From NCBI GenBank assembly GCA_964571145.1, contig CAZNAP010000058.1, positions 1-14,513 on the forward strand: DNA of 14,513 nucleotides. Reading direction: 5' to 3'. The translations under genes and the position numbers were made by a program. A model generated the notes under the pieces. That model was not told the origin of the DNA, ran no database searches, and worked only from the letters and a program-made list of their open reading frames with translations. The DNA comes from Suilimivivens sp964571145 (lineage in GTDB: Bacteria > Bacillota > Clostridia > Lachnospirales > Lachnospiraceae). Positions within the stretch are counted from its first letter, which is position 1, and each line of letters opens with the position of its first letter. This document shows, in pieces, positions 1 through 7,314 of this stretch.

Positions 1-82
1 GCTAAAAACGATATATATAAATATAGGCGTTTCAAAAGAGACATCTACGAAAAAAACACTCATATAAGAGGAGGAGTTCGAA

Positions 83-358
83 ATGAACAAAACAGAATTA
101 GTTGCAGCAATGGCTGATCAGGCAGGATTATCCAAAAAGGATGCAGAAAAGGCATTAAAGGCTTTTACTGATGTAGTATCAGCAGAAATGAAGAAAGATG
201 GAAAGGTTCAGTTAGTTGGTTTTGGTACTTTTGAAGTATCCAAGAGAGCTGCTAGAGAGGGTAGAAATCCTCAGAGCGGTGCTGTTATGAAAATTGCAGC
301 TTCTAAGGCTCCTAAATTTAAAGCTGGTAAGGCTTTAAAGGACATGCTTAACGCATAA
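83..358 (+). CDS. hup: HU-family DNA-binding protein
   Basis: Small histone-like protein that binds and bends DNA as a dimer in the nucleoid. The 91-residue length is typical of HU. The DNA-inserting arm motif GRNPQSG is at residues 60-66, with the key proline at 63, and the conserved GFGTFEV core is at 46-52. The C-terminal FKAGKALKDML helix is also typical. The start at 83 is set by a strong AGGAGGAG Shine-Dalgarno site about 7 bases upstream. It precedes rqcP in the order usual for Clostridia, but a terminator separates the two, so HU is probably made mostly from its own strong transcript. The AT-rich leader (TATATAA at about 13-20) may be part of its promoter; any -35 box would lie at or before the window edge. 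Confidence 0.97.
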   Translation: MNKTELVAAMADQAGLSKKDAEKALKAFTDVVSAEMKKDGKVQLVGFGTFEVSKRAAREGRNPQSGAVMKIAASKAPKFKAGKALKDMLNA

Positions 359-374
359 GAGTGATTAACTTTGG

Positions 375-400
375 AGGACCTGCTTTTGCAGGTCCTTTTT
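375..400 (+). terminator. Rho-independent terminator after hup
   Basis: A perfect 9-bp stem (AGGACCTGC at 375-383 pairing with GCAGGTCCT at 388-396) with a TTTT loop is followed directly by a T run. It lies 17 bases after the HU stop codon and would end or attenuate the hup transcript before rqcP. Confidence 0.93.
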
Positions 401-461
401 AGATTCTATTATATACTTCTATAAGCACCGAGATATTAGGGTGTTCAGAAAGGATAGGAAC

Positions 462-701
462 ATGAGACTCGATAAATATTTAAAGATATCCAGATTAATT
501 AAGCGAAGAACAGTAGCCAATGATGCCTGTGACGCAGGAAGAGTTTTAATTAATGATAAACCGGCTAAAGCTTCCACCAATGTCAAGGAAGGCGATATTC
601 TTACCATTGCATTTGGCAATAAGGATGTGAAGGTCGAGGTTTTAAGCATTCAGGAAACAGTCAGAAAAGAAGAAGCCAAAGAAATGTTCAAATATTTATA
701 G
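462..701 (+). CDS. rqcP: RqcP, S4-domain RNA-binding protein
   Basis: A 79-residue S4-domain protein of the RqcP (YlmH/Hsp15-like, formerly YabO) family. In Bacillus subtilis RqcP binds stalled 50S ribosome-peptidyl-tRNA complexes and works with RqcH in alanine tailing. The S4 signature MRLDKYLKISRLIKRRT at the N terminus, followed by AGRVLINDKPAKAS and VKEGDILTI (about residues 25-50), is characteristic. The ATG at 462 was chosen over an upstream in-frame GTG at 441, because homologues begin MRLDKYL and an AGAAAGGA ribosome site (446-453) is well placed for 462. Its position just before yabP/yabQ matches the conserved cluster. Confidence 0.93.
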   Translation: MRLDKYLKISRLIKRRTVANDACDAGRVLINDKPAKASTNVKEGDILTIAFGNKDVKVEVLSIQETVRKEEAKEMFKYL

Positions 702-721
702 AATAAATTACCGCATACCTT
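691..721 (+). promoter_or_regulatory. possible sigma-E-type promoter for yabP-yabQ
   Basis: CATACCTT at 714-721 matches the Bacillus sigma-E -10 consensus (CATACAMT) at about six of eight positions. AATATTT at 691-697, overlapping the end of rqcP, resembles the sigma-E -35 (ATATT core), though the spacer is a little long. yabP and yabQ are sigma-E-regulated in B. subtilis, which makes the match meaningful, but it is a by-eye match only. Confidence 0.35.
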
Positions 722-783
722 AATATATTCTTCTATAGAGAGTGTAGCAGGAACTTGATATTCAGAGAAGGGTATGGTTATTT

Positions 784-1074
784 ATGGAAGATGTGACAGC
801 AATTAGTAAAAGAGCTCATAAGCTGATACTGAATAACAAAAGGACATGTAATTTGACAGGAATCAGTGACGTACTTTCCTTTGATGAAAATGAGATTGTT
901 TTAGAAACCGATCAAGGTATGTTAATGATGAAGGGCAAAGAACTACATGTGAATCGCTTGACACTGGATAAGGGTGAAGTGGATGTGGACGGAAGAATTG
1001 ATTCCTTGATTTATTCCGATCAAATGGGCTCGGGATCTAAAGGCGAATCCTTACTTTCAAGATTATTTAAGTAG
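784..1074 (+). CDS. yabP: Sporulation protein YabP
   Basis: A 96-residue protein of the YabP/YqfC family, needed for spore development and made in the mother cell in Bacillus. The central pattern, LTGISDVLSFDENEIVLETDQG followed by a glycine-containing turn (KGKELHVNRLTLDKGEVDVDGRIDSLIY), is the family's beta-rich fold. There is no signal peptide or membrane segment. The start at 784 follows GAGAAGGG at 765-772. Its stop codon directly abuts the first possible yabQ codon, so the two genes are translationally coupled. The C-terminal MGSGSKGESLLSRLFK tail is basic. Confidence 0.93.
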   Translation: MEDVTAISKRAHKLILNNKRTCNLTGISDVLSFDENEIVLETDQGMLMMKGKELHVNRLTLDKGEVDVDGRIDSLIYSDQMGSGSKGESLLSRLFK

Positions 1075-1569
1075 GTGTCTATGAGTCAATACATCTTCAG
1101 TGAAGCCTCGTTTTTCTTGAGTTCCTTTTTCATGGGAGTCATTATCACCTTTACCTATGACGGTTTTATTATTTTACGACGTTCTTTTCACCACAGCCTT
1201 TTATTAGTATCATTGGAAGACCTACTATTTTGGATGGCATGTGCAATCAGTGTCTTTTTAATGCTATATGAAAAAAATAATGGAATACTACGTTGGTTCT
1301 CCATTTTTGCTGCTACCATAGGAATGTTGATTTATAAAAAGACATTAAGTTCCCTTGTAGTAAATATTATGTCAACGATAATAGCTAAAATAATCCATAT
1401 TTTGTTATGTGTTGTTCGATTTATTATTAAACCGATTCGATTTATATTCCGTAAAATATCGTGTATTTATGCCATAATACACAAGAAAATCAAGAAATTT
1501 ATGAAATATTGCAAATTAGTGTTGACGCGAAGCATAAAATTACTTAAAATAACATTATGTAAACATTAA
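1075..1569 (+). CDS. yabQ: Spore cortex membrane protein YabQ
   Basis: Integral membrane protein of the YabQ family, which in Bacillus sits in the outer forespore membrane and is needed for cortex formation. Hydrophobic segments are visible at about residues 8-32, 43-63, 70-88 and 92-118, followed by a strongly basic tail (about 120-164). The typical signature is FFMGVIITFTYDGFIILRR near residues 18-36, then EDLLFWMACAI. The start could be the GTG at 1075, which touches the yabP stop, or the ATG at 1081. Neither has a clear ribosome site of its own, which suggests coupling to yabP. An 11-bp direct repeat covers its stop codon. Confidence 0.88.
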   Translation: MSMSQYIFSEASFFLSSFFMGVIITFTYDGFIILRRSFHHSLLLVSLEDLLFWMACAISVFLMLYEKNNGILRWFSIFAATIGMLIYKKTLSSLVVNIMSTIIAKIIHILLCVVRFIIKPIRFIFRKISCIYAIIHKKIKKFMKYCKLVLTRSIKLLKITLCKH

Positions 1570-1611
1570 TTATGTAAACAAGTATTGAATGGAATTGAAT
1601 AGAATAGAATA
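1555..1611 (+). repeat. short tandem repeats between yabQ and divIC
   Basis: TTATGTAAACA occurs at 1555-1565 and again at 1570-1580, a 15-bp offset spanning the yabQ stop codon. It is followed by three copies of GAATA (1597-1611) just before the divIC ribosome site. These look like replication-slippage duplications. Confidence 0.7.
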
Positions 1612-1628
1612 GAAAGGCAAGGTTAGAA

Positions 1629-1934
1629 ATGGCCAGAGGAATTGCATACAGAAAAAGCCGACAGAATCGCTTAGGCATGTTCTTGGTTTCCTGTGTATTA
1701 TTCCTATTGTTGATTGTAGTAGCGTTTAAAAGCCGAGAGTTATCAGTAACCAGGGCTTCCTACCAGCAAAAGGAGCAGGCACTAGAAGAACAGATTGCAG
1801 CCGAGGAAGAGCGTGCTTTGGATATAGCTGAATATGAAAAATATACGCAGACCAAGAAATATATCGAGGATGTAGCTCGAGATAAGCTTGGACTGGTTTA
1901 TGAAGGTGAAATATTATTTAAAGATGAAAATTAG
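1629..1934 (+). CDS. divIC: Septum formation initiator DivIC (FtsB/DivIC family)
   Basis: A single-pass membrane protein of the divisome. In Bacillus DivIC pairs with FtsL and DivIB to activate septal wall synthesis. The 101-residue chain has a short basic cytoplasmic end, one transmembrane helix at about residues 17-34, an extracytoplasmic coiled coil rich in Glu/Gln/Ala (about 40-65), and the family's conserved end YIEDVARDKLGLVYEGEILF (about 77-96). The start at 1629 follows an AAAGGCAAGG site. It ends at a terminator, so divIC closes the first part of the cluster and spoIIE starts a new transcript. Confidence 0.92.
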   Translation: MARGIAYRKSRQNRLGMFLVSCVLFLLLIVVAFKSRELSVTRASYQQKEQALEEQIAAEEERALDIAEYEKYTQTKKYIEDVARDKLGLVYEGEILFKDEN

Positions 1935-1961
1935 TCAGCTCCTGCGGGGGCTGGCTTTTTT
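1933..1961 (+). terminator. Rho-independent terminator after divIC
   Basis: A 10-bp stem with two G-T wobbles (1933-1942 pairing with 1947-1956) and a TGCG loop, followed by a T run to 1961. It begins inside the divIC stop codon. Its T run overlaps the start of the Spo0A-box-like sequence upstream of spoIIE. Confidence 0.9.
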
Positions 1962-2026
1962 GGTCGAAAAATTTATCGGTTATGAGCTTTGTTTTGACAA
2001 ATATTGCCTTCTCTTTTCTGTATAAT
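1960..2026 (+). promoter_or_regulatory. Spo0A-type sigma-A promoter of spoIIE
   Basis: Perfect TTGACA (1994-1999) and TATAAT (2021-2026) boxes are separated by 21 bp, far from the normal 17. In B. subtilis, the Spo0A-activated sigma-A promoters of spoIIG and spoIIE share such an overlong spacer. TTGGTCGAAA at 1960-1969 differs from the 0A-box form TTTGTCGAAA at one position. TGACAAA at 1995-2001, overlapping the -35, matches TGNCGAA at six of seven. Transcription would start near 2033, leaving a short leader with AAGGAGG (2045-2051). Confidence 0.75.
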
Positions 2027-2061
2027 TATGCTTTGCCACTAGTGAAGGAGGAAGGGAAGAC

Positions 2062-3264
2062 ATGAGAAAACAGGCTGATTTGGAACGGGAACCTTTTAAT
2101 AGTATATTACCTGAGTATGGGAGAAGAAAACTGCTTACATATGCTGATTCTATTAAGGATTTAGCAGAGAGCTATAAGGACAATGAAATGGGCACGGGAT
2201 TGCTCCAGGAGGAAAAAAAAACAGACAGAAAGGAATATCTGTGGCAGAAGCGATTTCATGAAAATAAGGATTTAATGGCTGTACATTTAGAAGAAATGGC
2301 GCAAATTATGCAGCAGCTGGCAGAGGAATCAAGACGATGCATACCCATGAGTGAAAGGCGATTTAAACAAATATCCCACGCTCTGAAGGAAGTTGACATA
2401 CAGCTAAAGAAGCTGTATTTGATTGAAAATGAAGAGGGTCATATGGAGGTTGCCCTGACCATGAAGAGTCCAAAAAGCAACCTTTCTACTGAAGAAATAG
2501 GCGATTTGTTATCGGTACTGCTGAATATGCGCTTGTCTGGGGCTGCAGATAATGCTTATTTTGTTGGGACAGAATGGCAGACGTTTTATTATGTGGAGGA
2601 ACCGGTTTATCATATCTTGACAGGTGTAGCAAAAGCGGTGAAGGAAACAGAAAGAATTTCAGGAGACAACTATGCCTTTTTCGAAAAGAATGCCGGAAAT
2701 CTGACAGTGGTCCTATCCGACGGTATGGGTTCTGGCCAAAAGGCATGTGCAGACAGCACCATGGTAGTCGAGTTAATTCAGAAATTTTTGGAAGCTGGCT
2801 TCAAAATAGAAACCGCCATTCAGTTAATTAACAGCGTACTTATGGCAGAAGGCGAAAATTCCAATATGTCAACGCTGGACCTGTGCAGTATGGATTTGTA
2901 TACCGGAGAGTGCCATTTTATTAAGGTGGGAAGTGCCAGTTCCTATATTAAAAGACAGCATTTGGTAGACCGAATTTCTTCCGGAAATCTTCCTCTCGGT
3001 ATTTTTCAGAAACCGGATATGGAAGCAGCGGGACGGGAATTAATGGATGGCGATTATGTTATCATGGTATCGGACGGGGTATTAGATGCGCTGTCGCAGG
3101 GAATCGGAGAAGACATGCTGTCAGAACTCATCGGAAATACCAATTTGGAGAATCCGGGCGAAATGGCCAATGCAATCCTCAATTTTTGCATACACCAGTG
3201 CAGAGGCCGTATCAGAGATGATATGACGGTCTTGGTAATAGGAATCTGGAAAAAGGAAGACTGA
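2062..3264 (+). CDS. spoIIE: Short SpoIIE-type PP2C phosphatase without the membrane domain
   Basis: Stage II sporulation phosphatase, which dephosphorylates SpoIIAA-P to release sigma-F in the forespore. The PP2C domain fills about residues 195-397. It has GDNY (201-204), SDGMGSG (219-225), STLDLC (270-275), the glycine-rich VGSASSYIKR (289-298), VSDGVLD (336-342) and DDMTVLVI (386-393). The acidic metal ligands D202, D220, D338 and D387 are all present. Residues 1-190 form a helical region that corresponds to part of the regulatory/oligomerisation domain. The roughly ten-helix N-terminal membrane domain of the ~820-residue Bacillus protein is absent: the gene is 400 codons and a terminator plus promoter sit directly upstream. 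The ATG at 2062 has an excellent ribosome site. Cluster position and promoter argue for the true sporulation gene rather than a generic PP2C. Confidence 0.88.
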   Translation: MRKQADLEREPFNSILPEYGRRKLLTYADSIKDLAESYKDNEMGTGLLQEEKKTDRKEYLWQKRFHENKDLMAVHLEEMAQIMQQLAEESRRCIPMSERRFKQISHALKEVDIQLKKLYLIENEEGHMEVALTMKSPKSNLSTEEIGDLLSVLLNMRLSGAADNAYFVGTEWQTFYYVEEPVYHILTGVAKAVKETERISGDNYAFFEKNAGNLTVVLSDGMGSGQKACADSTMVVELIQKFLEAGFKIETAIQLINSVLMAEGENSNMSTLDLCSMDLYTGECHFIKVGSASSYIKRQHLVDRISSGNLPLGIFQKPDMEAAGRELMDGDYVIMVSDGVLDALSQGIGEDMLSELIGNTNLENPGEMANAILNFCIHQCRGRIRDDMTVLVIGIWKKED

Positions 3265-3279
3265 TACTTTCTTTTTTCC
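3248..3279 (+). promoter_or_regulatory. stem-loop between spoIIE and tilS
   Basis: GGAAAAAGGAA (3248-3258) pairs with TTCTTTTTTCC (3269-3279) over 11 bp with one G-T wobble, and the loop holds the spoIIE stop codon. The T run lies inside the 3' arm, so it is not a standard terminator, but it could attenuate or process the transcript. TATATTATAG at 3291-3300, just before the tilS start, looks like a -10 element without a clear -35. Confidence 0.4.
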
Positions 3280-3302
3280 ACATATTCCGTTATATTATAG
3301 TT

Positions 3303-4691
3303 ATGATTAAAAAAGTATTAAGTTATATAAAAAAGTATCAAATGATAAAACCTGATGATACCATAATTGCAGGAATTTCAGGGGGCGCTGATTCGGTCTG
3401 CCTCTTTTTTATGATGCTTGAAATCCAAAAATTGATTCCTTTCAACTTGGAAGTAGTTCATATTAACCATGGCATTCGAAGCGATGCAGGTCAAGATGCG
3501 GACTTCGTAAAGGCACTTTGCGAGAAGCATGGAATACGGTTTTATTTAGTGGAAAAGAATATTTCCGAATTGGCCAAAACTTTGGGTATTTCAGAGGAAG
3601 AAGCCGGGCGGAAAGTCAGATATGAGGCATTTGAACAAACCTTGGGCGGGAGAGCAGGCAGGATTGCTGTCGCACATAATGCTAACGACAGAGCCGAAAC
3701 CATGCTGTTTCATTTATTTCGAGGGACAGGACTGGCTGGTGCCAGTGGTATTCGTCCGATTAATGGGCGCATCATTCGACCGCTTTTGTGTGTATCCAGA
3801 CAAGAGATAGAGAATTGGCTGGAGGCGCGAACGATTACTTTTTGTACAGATAGTACCAATCAGCAGGATATTTATACCAGAAATAAAATCAGGCACCATA
3901 TTCTGCCTTACGCAGAAAACGAAATTTGTAAAGGTGCGATTGGGAATATGAATCGGGCAGCAGATCAGCTGTTGGAAGCAGAAGAGTTTACTGCAAGACT
4001 AACGGCAACAGCATTGGAGAAATGCGTGGATTTGACCAACCTTCCAGAGAGTTTAACGATTCATCTGCCTCAATTCTTTTTACAGGATGTATTTTTGCAA
4101 AATCGAATCTTATTATCCTGTATTGAGAAAATGGCTGGTGGCAGGAAAGACATTACAGCAGAGCACATTCATCTTATTCGCGAACTTTTTTTAGGAACAG
4201 GCAGTAAAGAGTTACATCTGCCGTATGATTTAACCGTTTACAAAAAATACGATTTGGGAATGATACAAATGAATTCTTTTCCCAAAGAGGCAAGCGTACC
4301 GACTGCAGAATATGAATTAGACATTCCTTTAAAGCTGGATATTCCTTTACTGGGAAGAGTGGAAACCACTGTATTTCCTTATAAAAATTCAGTTAATATT
4401 CCCGAAAAAACCTATACGAAATGGTTTGATTATGATAAAATAACTTCGTCTGTGGTGATTCGAACTAGAAAAAGCGGAGATTATCTCACCATTAATAAAG
4501 AAATGGCTCGCAAATCCGTACAGGATTACTTCGTGAATGAAAAGATTCCAAAGAGCGAAAGAGACAGTCTTTTTCTTTTAGCTGAAGAATCACATATATT
4601 ATGGATACCGGGCTATCGAATCAGTGAATACTATAAGATAGATAGCCATACAAAAAATATTTTACAGGTTACGATTAATTTATCTGAGTAA
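3303..4691 (+). CDS. tilS: tRNA(Ile)-lysidine synthetase TilS
   Basis: ATP-dependent enzyme that attaches lysine to C34 of the CAU-anticodon isoleucine tRNA, so that it reads AUA. It is essential and cytoplasmic. The N-type PP-loop SGGADS is at residues 26-31, HINHGIR at 53-59, the AHNANDRAETMLFHLFRGTG block at about 124-143, and DSTNQQDIYTRNKIRHHILP at about 183-202. The C-terminal TilS domain (about 370-460) contains IRTRKSGDYL and the ending WIPGYRISEYYKI. The length of 462 is normal. No Shine-Dalgarno is visible before the ATG at 3303. A second ATG at 3342 has none either and would cut into the conserved start, so 3303 is kept. The adjacent hpt is the usual neighbour. Confidence 0.95.
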   Translation: MIKKVLSYIKKYQMIKPDDTIIAGISGGADSVCLFFMMLEIQKLIPFNLEVVHINHGIRSDAGQDADFVKALCEKHGIRFYLVEKNISELAKTLGISEEEAGRKVRYEAFEQTLGGRAGRIAVAHNANDRAETMLFHLFRGTGLAGASGIRPINGRIIRPLLCVSRQEIENWLEARTITFCTDSTNQQDIYTRNKIRHHILPYAENEICKGAIGNMNRAADQLLEAEEFTARLTATALEKCVDLTNLPESLTIHLPQFFLQDVFLQNRILLSCIEKMAGGRKDITAEHIHLIRELFLGTGSKELHLPYDLTVYKKYDLGMIQMNSFPKEASVPTAEYELDIPLKLDIPLLGRVETTVFPYKNSVNIPEKTYTKWFDYDKITSSVVIRTRKSGDYLTINKEMARKSVQDYFVNEKIPKSERDSLFLLAEESHILWIPGYRISEYYKIDSHTKNILQVTINLSE

Positions 4692-4719
4692 AATTTCCGA
4701 AAGAGGAAGGGAGTCTAAA

Positions 4720-5244
4720 ATGGCTGAAACAATCAGAACAATGCTGAGCGAAAGTGAAGTAGATGCAAAAATCAAGGAAATCGGGGAACAGATTAGTAAG
4801 GACTATGCAGGGAAATCCGTACATTTAGTTTGTGTTTTAAAGGGCGGAAGCTTTTTCATGTGCGAATTGGCAAAGCGAATTACGGTTCCGGTATCATTAG
4901 ATTTTATGTCGGTATCCAGTTACGGCAGTGAAACGAAATCGAGCGGCGTTGTGAGAATAGTCAAGGATTTGGACGAACCCCTCAAAGATAAAGATGTCAT
5001 CGTAATTGAAGATATTATTGATTCAGGACGTACACTCAGTTATTTAATGGAAATGCTCAGAGACCGAGGACCTGCTTCTCTGCGTTTATGCACGTTGCTG
5101 GACAAACCGGACAGAAGAGTGGTAGAGGTTAATGTTGATTATACAGGATTTCAAATTCCTGATGAGTTTGTAGTTGGATACGGACTGGATTACAACCAGA
5201 AATATAGAAATTTACCATATATAGGTGTAGTAGAATTTGAGTAA
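4720..5244 (+). CDS. hpt: Hypoxanthine phosphoribosyltransferase
   Basis: Purine-salvage enzyme that makes IMP or GMP from hypoxanthine or guanine plus PRPP. The PRPP-binding loop VIVIEDIIDSGRTL is at residues 93-106, the KGG turn at 41-43, DKP at 128-130 for base recognition, and DEFVVGYGLDYNQKYRNLPYIG at 148-169 near the end. The 174-residue length fits the bacterial enzyme. The ATG at 4720 follows a strong GAGGAAGGGAG site (4703-4713). The tilS-hpt-ftsH order is conserved in Firmicutes, and the 28-base gap from tilS suggests one transcript. Confidence 0.96.
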   Translation: MAETIRTMLSESEVDAKIKEIGEQISKDYAGKSVHLVCVLKGGSFFMCELAKRITVPVSLDFMSVSSYGSETKSSGVVRIVKDLDEPLKDKDVIVIEDIIDSGRTLSYLMEMLRDRGPASLRLCTLLDKPDRRVVEVNVDYTGFQIPDEFVVGYGLDYNQKYRNLPYIGVVEFE

Positions 5245-5250
5245 GAATAA

Positions 5251-5270
5251 AGGAGCAAGAATAAGCTCCT
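5251..5270 (+). promoter_or_regulatory. small stem-loop in the ftsH leader
   Basis: AGGAGC (5251-5256) and GCTCCT (5265-5270) form a 6-bp stem with an eight-base A-rich loop between the hpt stop and the ftsH ribosome site (AGGTGAGG, 5273-5280). There is no T run, so it is not a terminator. It could affect mRNA processing or ftsH translation. The role is inferred from position only. Confidence 0.4.
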
Positions 5271-5288
5271 GTAGGTGAGGTAACAGGA

Positions 5289-7121
5289 TTGAACAAAAAA
5301 AACAGAGGATATAATGCTTATTTTATTATCATACTTCTTTTGTTAGCTGTATTGGTAATTCCCAGTTTGTTGGATAACAATCAGGTGGAATACACAAGAG
5401 GCGAGCTGACACAGGATTTAGAAAAAGGCGATGTGGTTTATGCCGGGATTACCCCCAGCAGAGAAACACCAACAGGTGAAGTTGACTTTATTTTGGCAGA
5501 CGGTTCTTCCAGAACCCTTTATGTAACAGATGTGTCCGAAATGGAAAGTTACCTGATTGCTAAGGGACTTAATCCGGAAGTTAAGAAGGTGCAAGAAGAG
5601 AGCTGGTTCTTAACAAGCGTATTTCCGATATTGTTGGCAGTAGTAGTGATGGTATTCTTCTTTGTGATGATGAATAGCCAGAATAGCGGCGGAAATAGCA
5701 AAATGATGAACTTCGGCAAGAGCCGTGCCAGACTTTCCATGGGCGAAGGCAAAATCATGTTGAAGGATGTAGCCGGGTTAAAAGAAGAAAAAGACGAATT
5801 GGAAGAAATCGTTGAATTTCTAAAGGAGCCTGCTAAATTTACCAGGGTAGGAGCCAGAATTCCGAAGGGTGTATTGTTAGAAGGTGCTCCCGGTACAGGC
5901 AAAACGTTACTGGCCAAAGCAATAGCAGGAGAAGCCGGCGTTCCTTTCTTTAGTATATCCGGTTCTGATTTCGTAGAGATGTTTGTAGGTGTAGGTGCTT
6001 CCAGAGTAAGAGATTTGTTTGAAGAAGCAAAAAGACATGCACCCTGTATTGTATTTATAGATGAAATTGATGCAGTAGCAAGAAGACGTGGAACCGGTAT
6101 GGGCGGTGGTCATGATGAAAGAGAACAGACCCTGAATCAGTTACTGGTAGAAATGGATGGATTTGGAGCCAATGAAGGAATTATCGTATTGGCGGCAACC
6201 AACAGAGTCGACATTCTGGATCCGGCGATACTTAGACCTGGACGGTTTGATCGAAAAATCAGTGTAAACAGGCCGGATGTGGGTGGCAGAGAAGATATAT
6301 TAAAGGTACATGCCAGAAATAAGCCGTTGGCTGAAGATGTAGACTTAAAACAGATTGCACAAACAACAGCAGGATTTACAGGTGCTGATTTGGAAAATCT
6401 TTTGAATGAATCTTCTATTATGGCAGCCAAAGACGATCGTGCTTTTATTAAACAGGAAGATATTCAGAGTGCATTTATTAAAGTTGGAATCGGTGCTGAG
6501 AAGAAAAGCCGTATTATTACGGAGAAAGAGAAGAAAATTACAGCATATCATGAGGCTGGCCATGCAATTCTTTTCCATGTATTGCCTGATGTGGGACCGG
6601 TTTATACAGTGTCAATTATTCCAACAGGACTTGGCGCTGCCGGATATACAATGCCATTGCCTGAACGGGATGAAATGTTTATTACCAAAGGCAGAATGTT
6701 ACAGGATATTATGGTTTCGTTAGGTGGACGAATTGCAGAAGAAATTATTTTTGACGATATAACAACCGGTGCTTCCAGTGATATCAAGAAAGCAACCAAA
6801 GAAGCCCGTGACATGGTATCCAAGTATGGTATGTCGGAAAATATTGGTGTCATCAACTATAACAGTGATGATGATGAAGTGTTTATTGGTAGAGATTTAG
6901 CACATGCCAAGGCACACAGTGAGTTGGTATCCGGTGAAATTGATAAAGAAGTAAAAGAGATTATTGATGATTGTTATCGCAAAGCCAAAGCCATTATTTT
7001 GGATCATACCGAAGTACTTCATAAGTGTGCAGACTTGCTGCTTGAGAAGGAAAAGATTAACCGGGAAGAGTTTGAAGCGTTATTTACAACACAGACCAGC
7101 GAAACTGATAACTTTTTTTAA
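5289..7121 (+). CDS. ftsH: ATP-dependent zinc metalloprotease FtsH
   Basis: Membrane-anchored AAA+ protease that degrades membrane and regulatory proteins; in Bacillus it is also needed for normal sporulation. Transmembrane helices are at about residues 9-28 and 106-128, with a small extracytoplasmic domain between them. The AAA module shows Walker A GAPGTGKT (199-206), pore motif MFVGVG (231-236), Walker B IVFIDEID (254-261) and the arginine-finger region LRPGRFDR (315-322). The protease part has HEAGH (421-425) and a likely third zinc ligand, D498, in TTGASSD. The 610-residue length is normal. The start is a TTG at 5289, supported by the MNKKNRG N terminus and AGGTGAGG eight bases upstream. 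It is the last gene of the core cluster. Confidence 0.97.
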   Translation: MNKKNRGYNAYFIIILLLLAVLVIPSLLDNNQVEYTRGELTQDLEKGDVVYAGITPSRETPTGEVDFILADGSSRTLYVTDVSEMESYLIAKGLNPEVKKVQEESWFLTSVFPILLAVVVMVFFFVMMNSQNSGGNSKMMNFGKSRARLSMGEGKIMLKDVAGLKEEKDELEEIVEFLKEPAKFTRVGARIPKGVLLEGAPGTGKTLLAKAIAGEAGVPFFSISGSDFVEMFVGVGASRVRDLFEEAKRHAPCIVFIDEIDAVARRRGTGMGGGHDEREQTLNQLLVEMDGFGANEGIIVLAATNRVDILDPAILRPGRFDRKISVNRPDVGGREDILKVHARNKPLAEDVDLKQIAQTTAGFTGADLENLLNESSIMAAKDDRAFIKQEDIQSAFIKVGIGAEKKSRIITEKEKKITAYHEAGHAILFHVLPDVGPVYTVSIIPTGLGAAGYTMPLPERDEMFITKGRMLQDIMVSLGGRIAEEIIFDDITTGASSDIKKATKEARDMVSKYGMSENIGVINYNSDDDEVFIGRDLAHAKAHSELVSGEIDKEVKEIIDDCYRKAKAIILDHTEVLHKCADLLLEKEKINREEFEALFTTQTSETDNFF

Positions 7122-7284
7122 AACCAATTGTGCATTTTCTACAAAAATAAGAACATGAAATTGTAATATTTGTGAATCGTGGTTATTTACGCAGGGTATG
7201 GGTTATGCTATTATACTTCTTGTAACCCCCCCAATACATTATAAGTTTTTTGCTATACCCCATAAGAAAGAAATACCTTCTCTG

Positions 7285-7314
7285 AAAAAGACAGTAACCC
7301 CTACTGTCTTTTTT
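7285..7314 (+). terminator. strong terminator downstream of ftsH
   Basis: A 12-bp stem, AAAAAGACAGTA (7285-7296) pairing with TACTGTCTTTTT (7302-7313), with a five-base ACCCC loop. Flanking A and T runs mean it could work in both directions. It separates the core cluster from the cyclase-LytTR gene. Its 3' arm is also the first of three ACTGTC-type repeats. Confidence 0.9.

Noticed and set aside
420..431. TATAAGCACCGA occurs here and again at 12828-12839.
   Set aside because: In a window this size a few shared 12-base words are expected by chance, and the surroundings are unrelated.
441..461. Upstream GTG as an alternative start for RqcP.
   Set aside because: It adds residues not seen in the family, and the ribosome site fits the ATG at 462.
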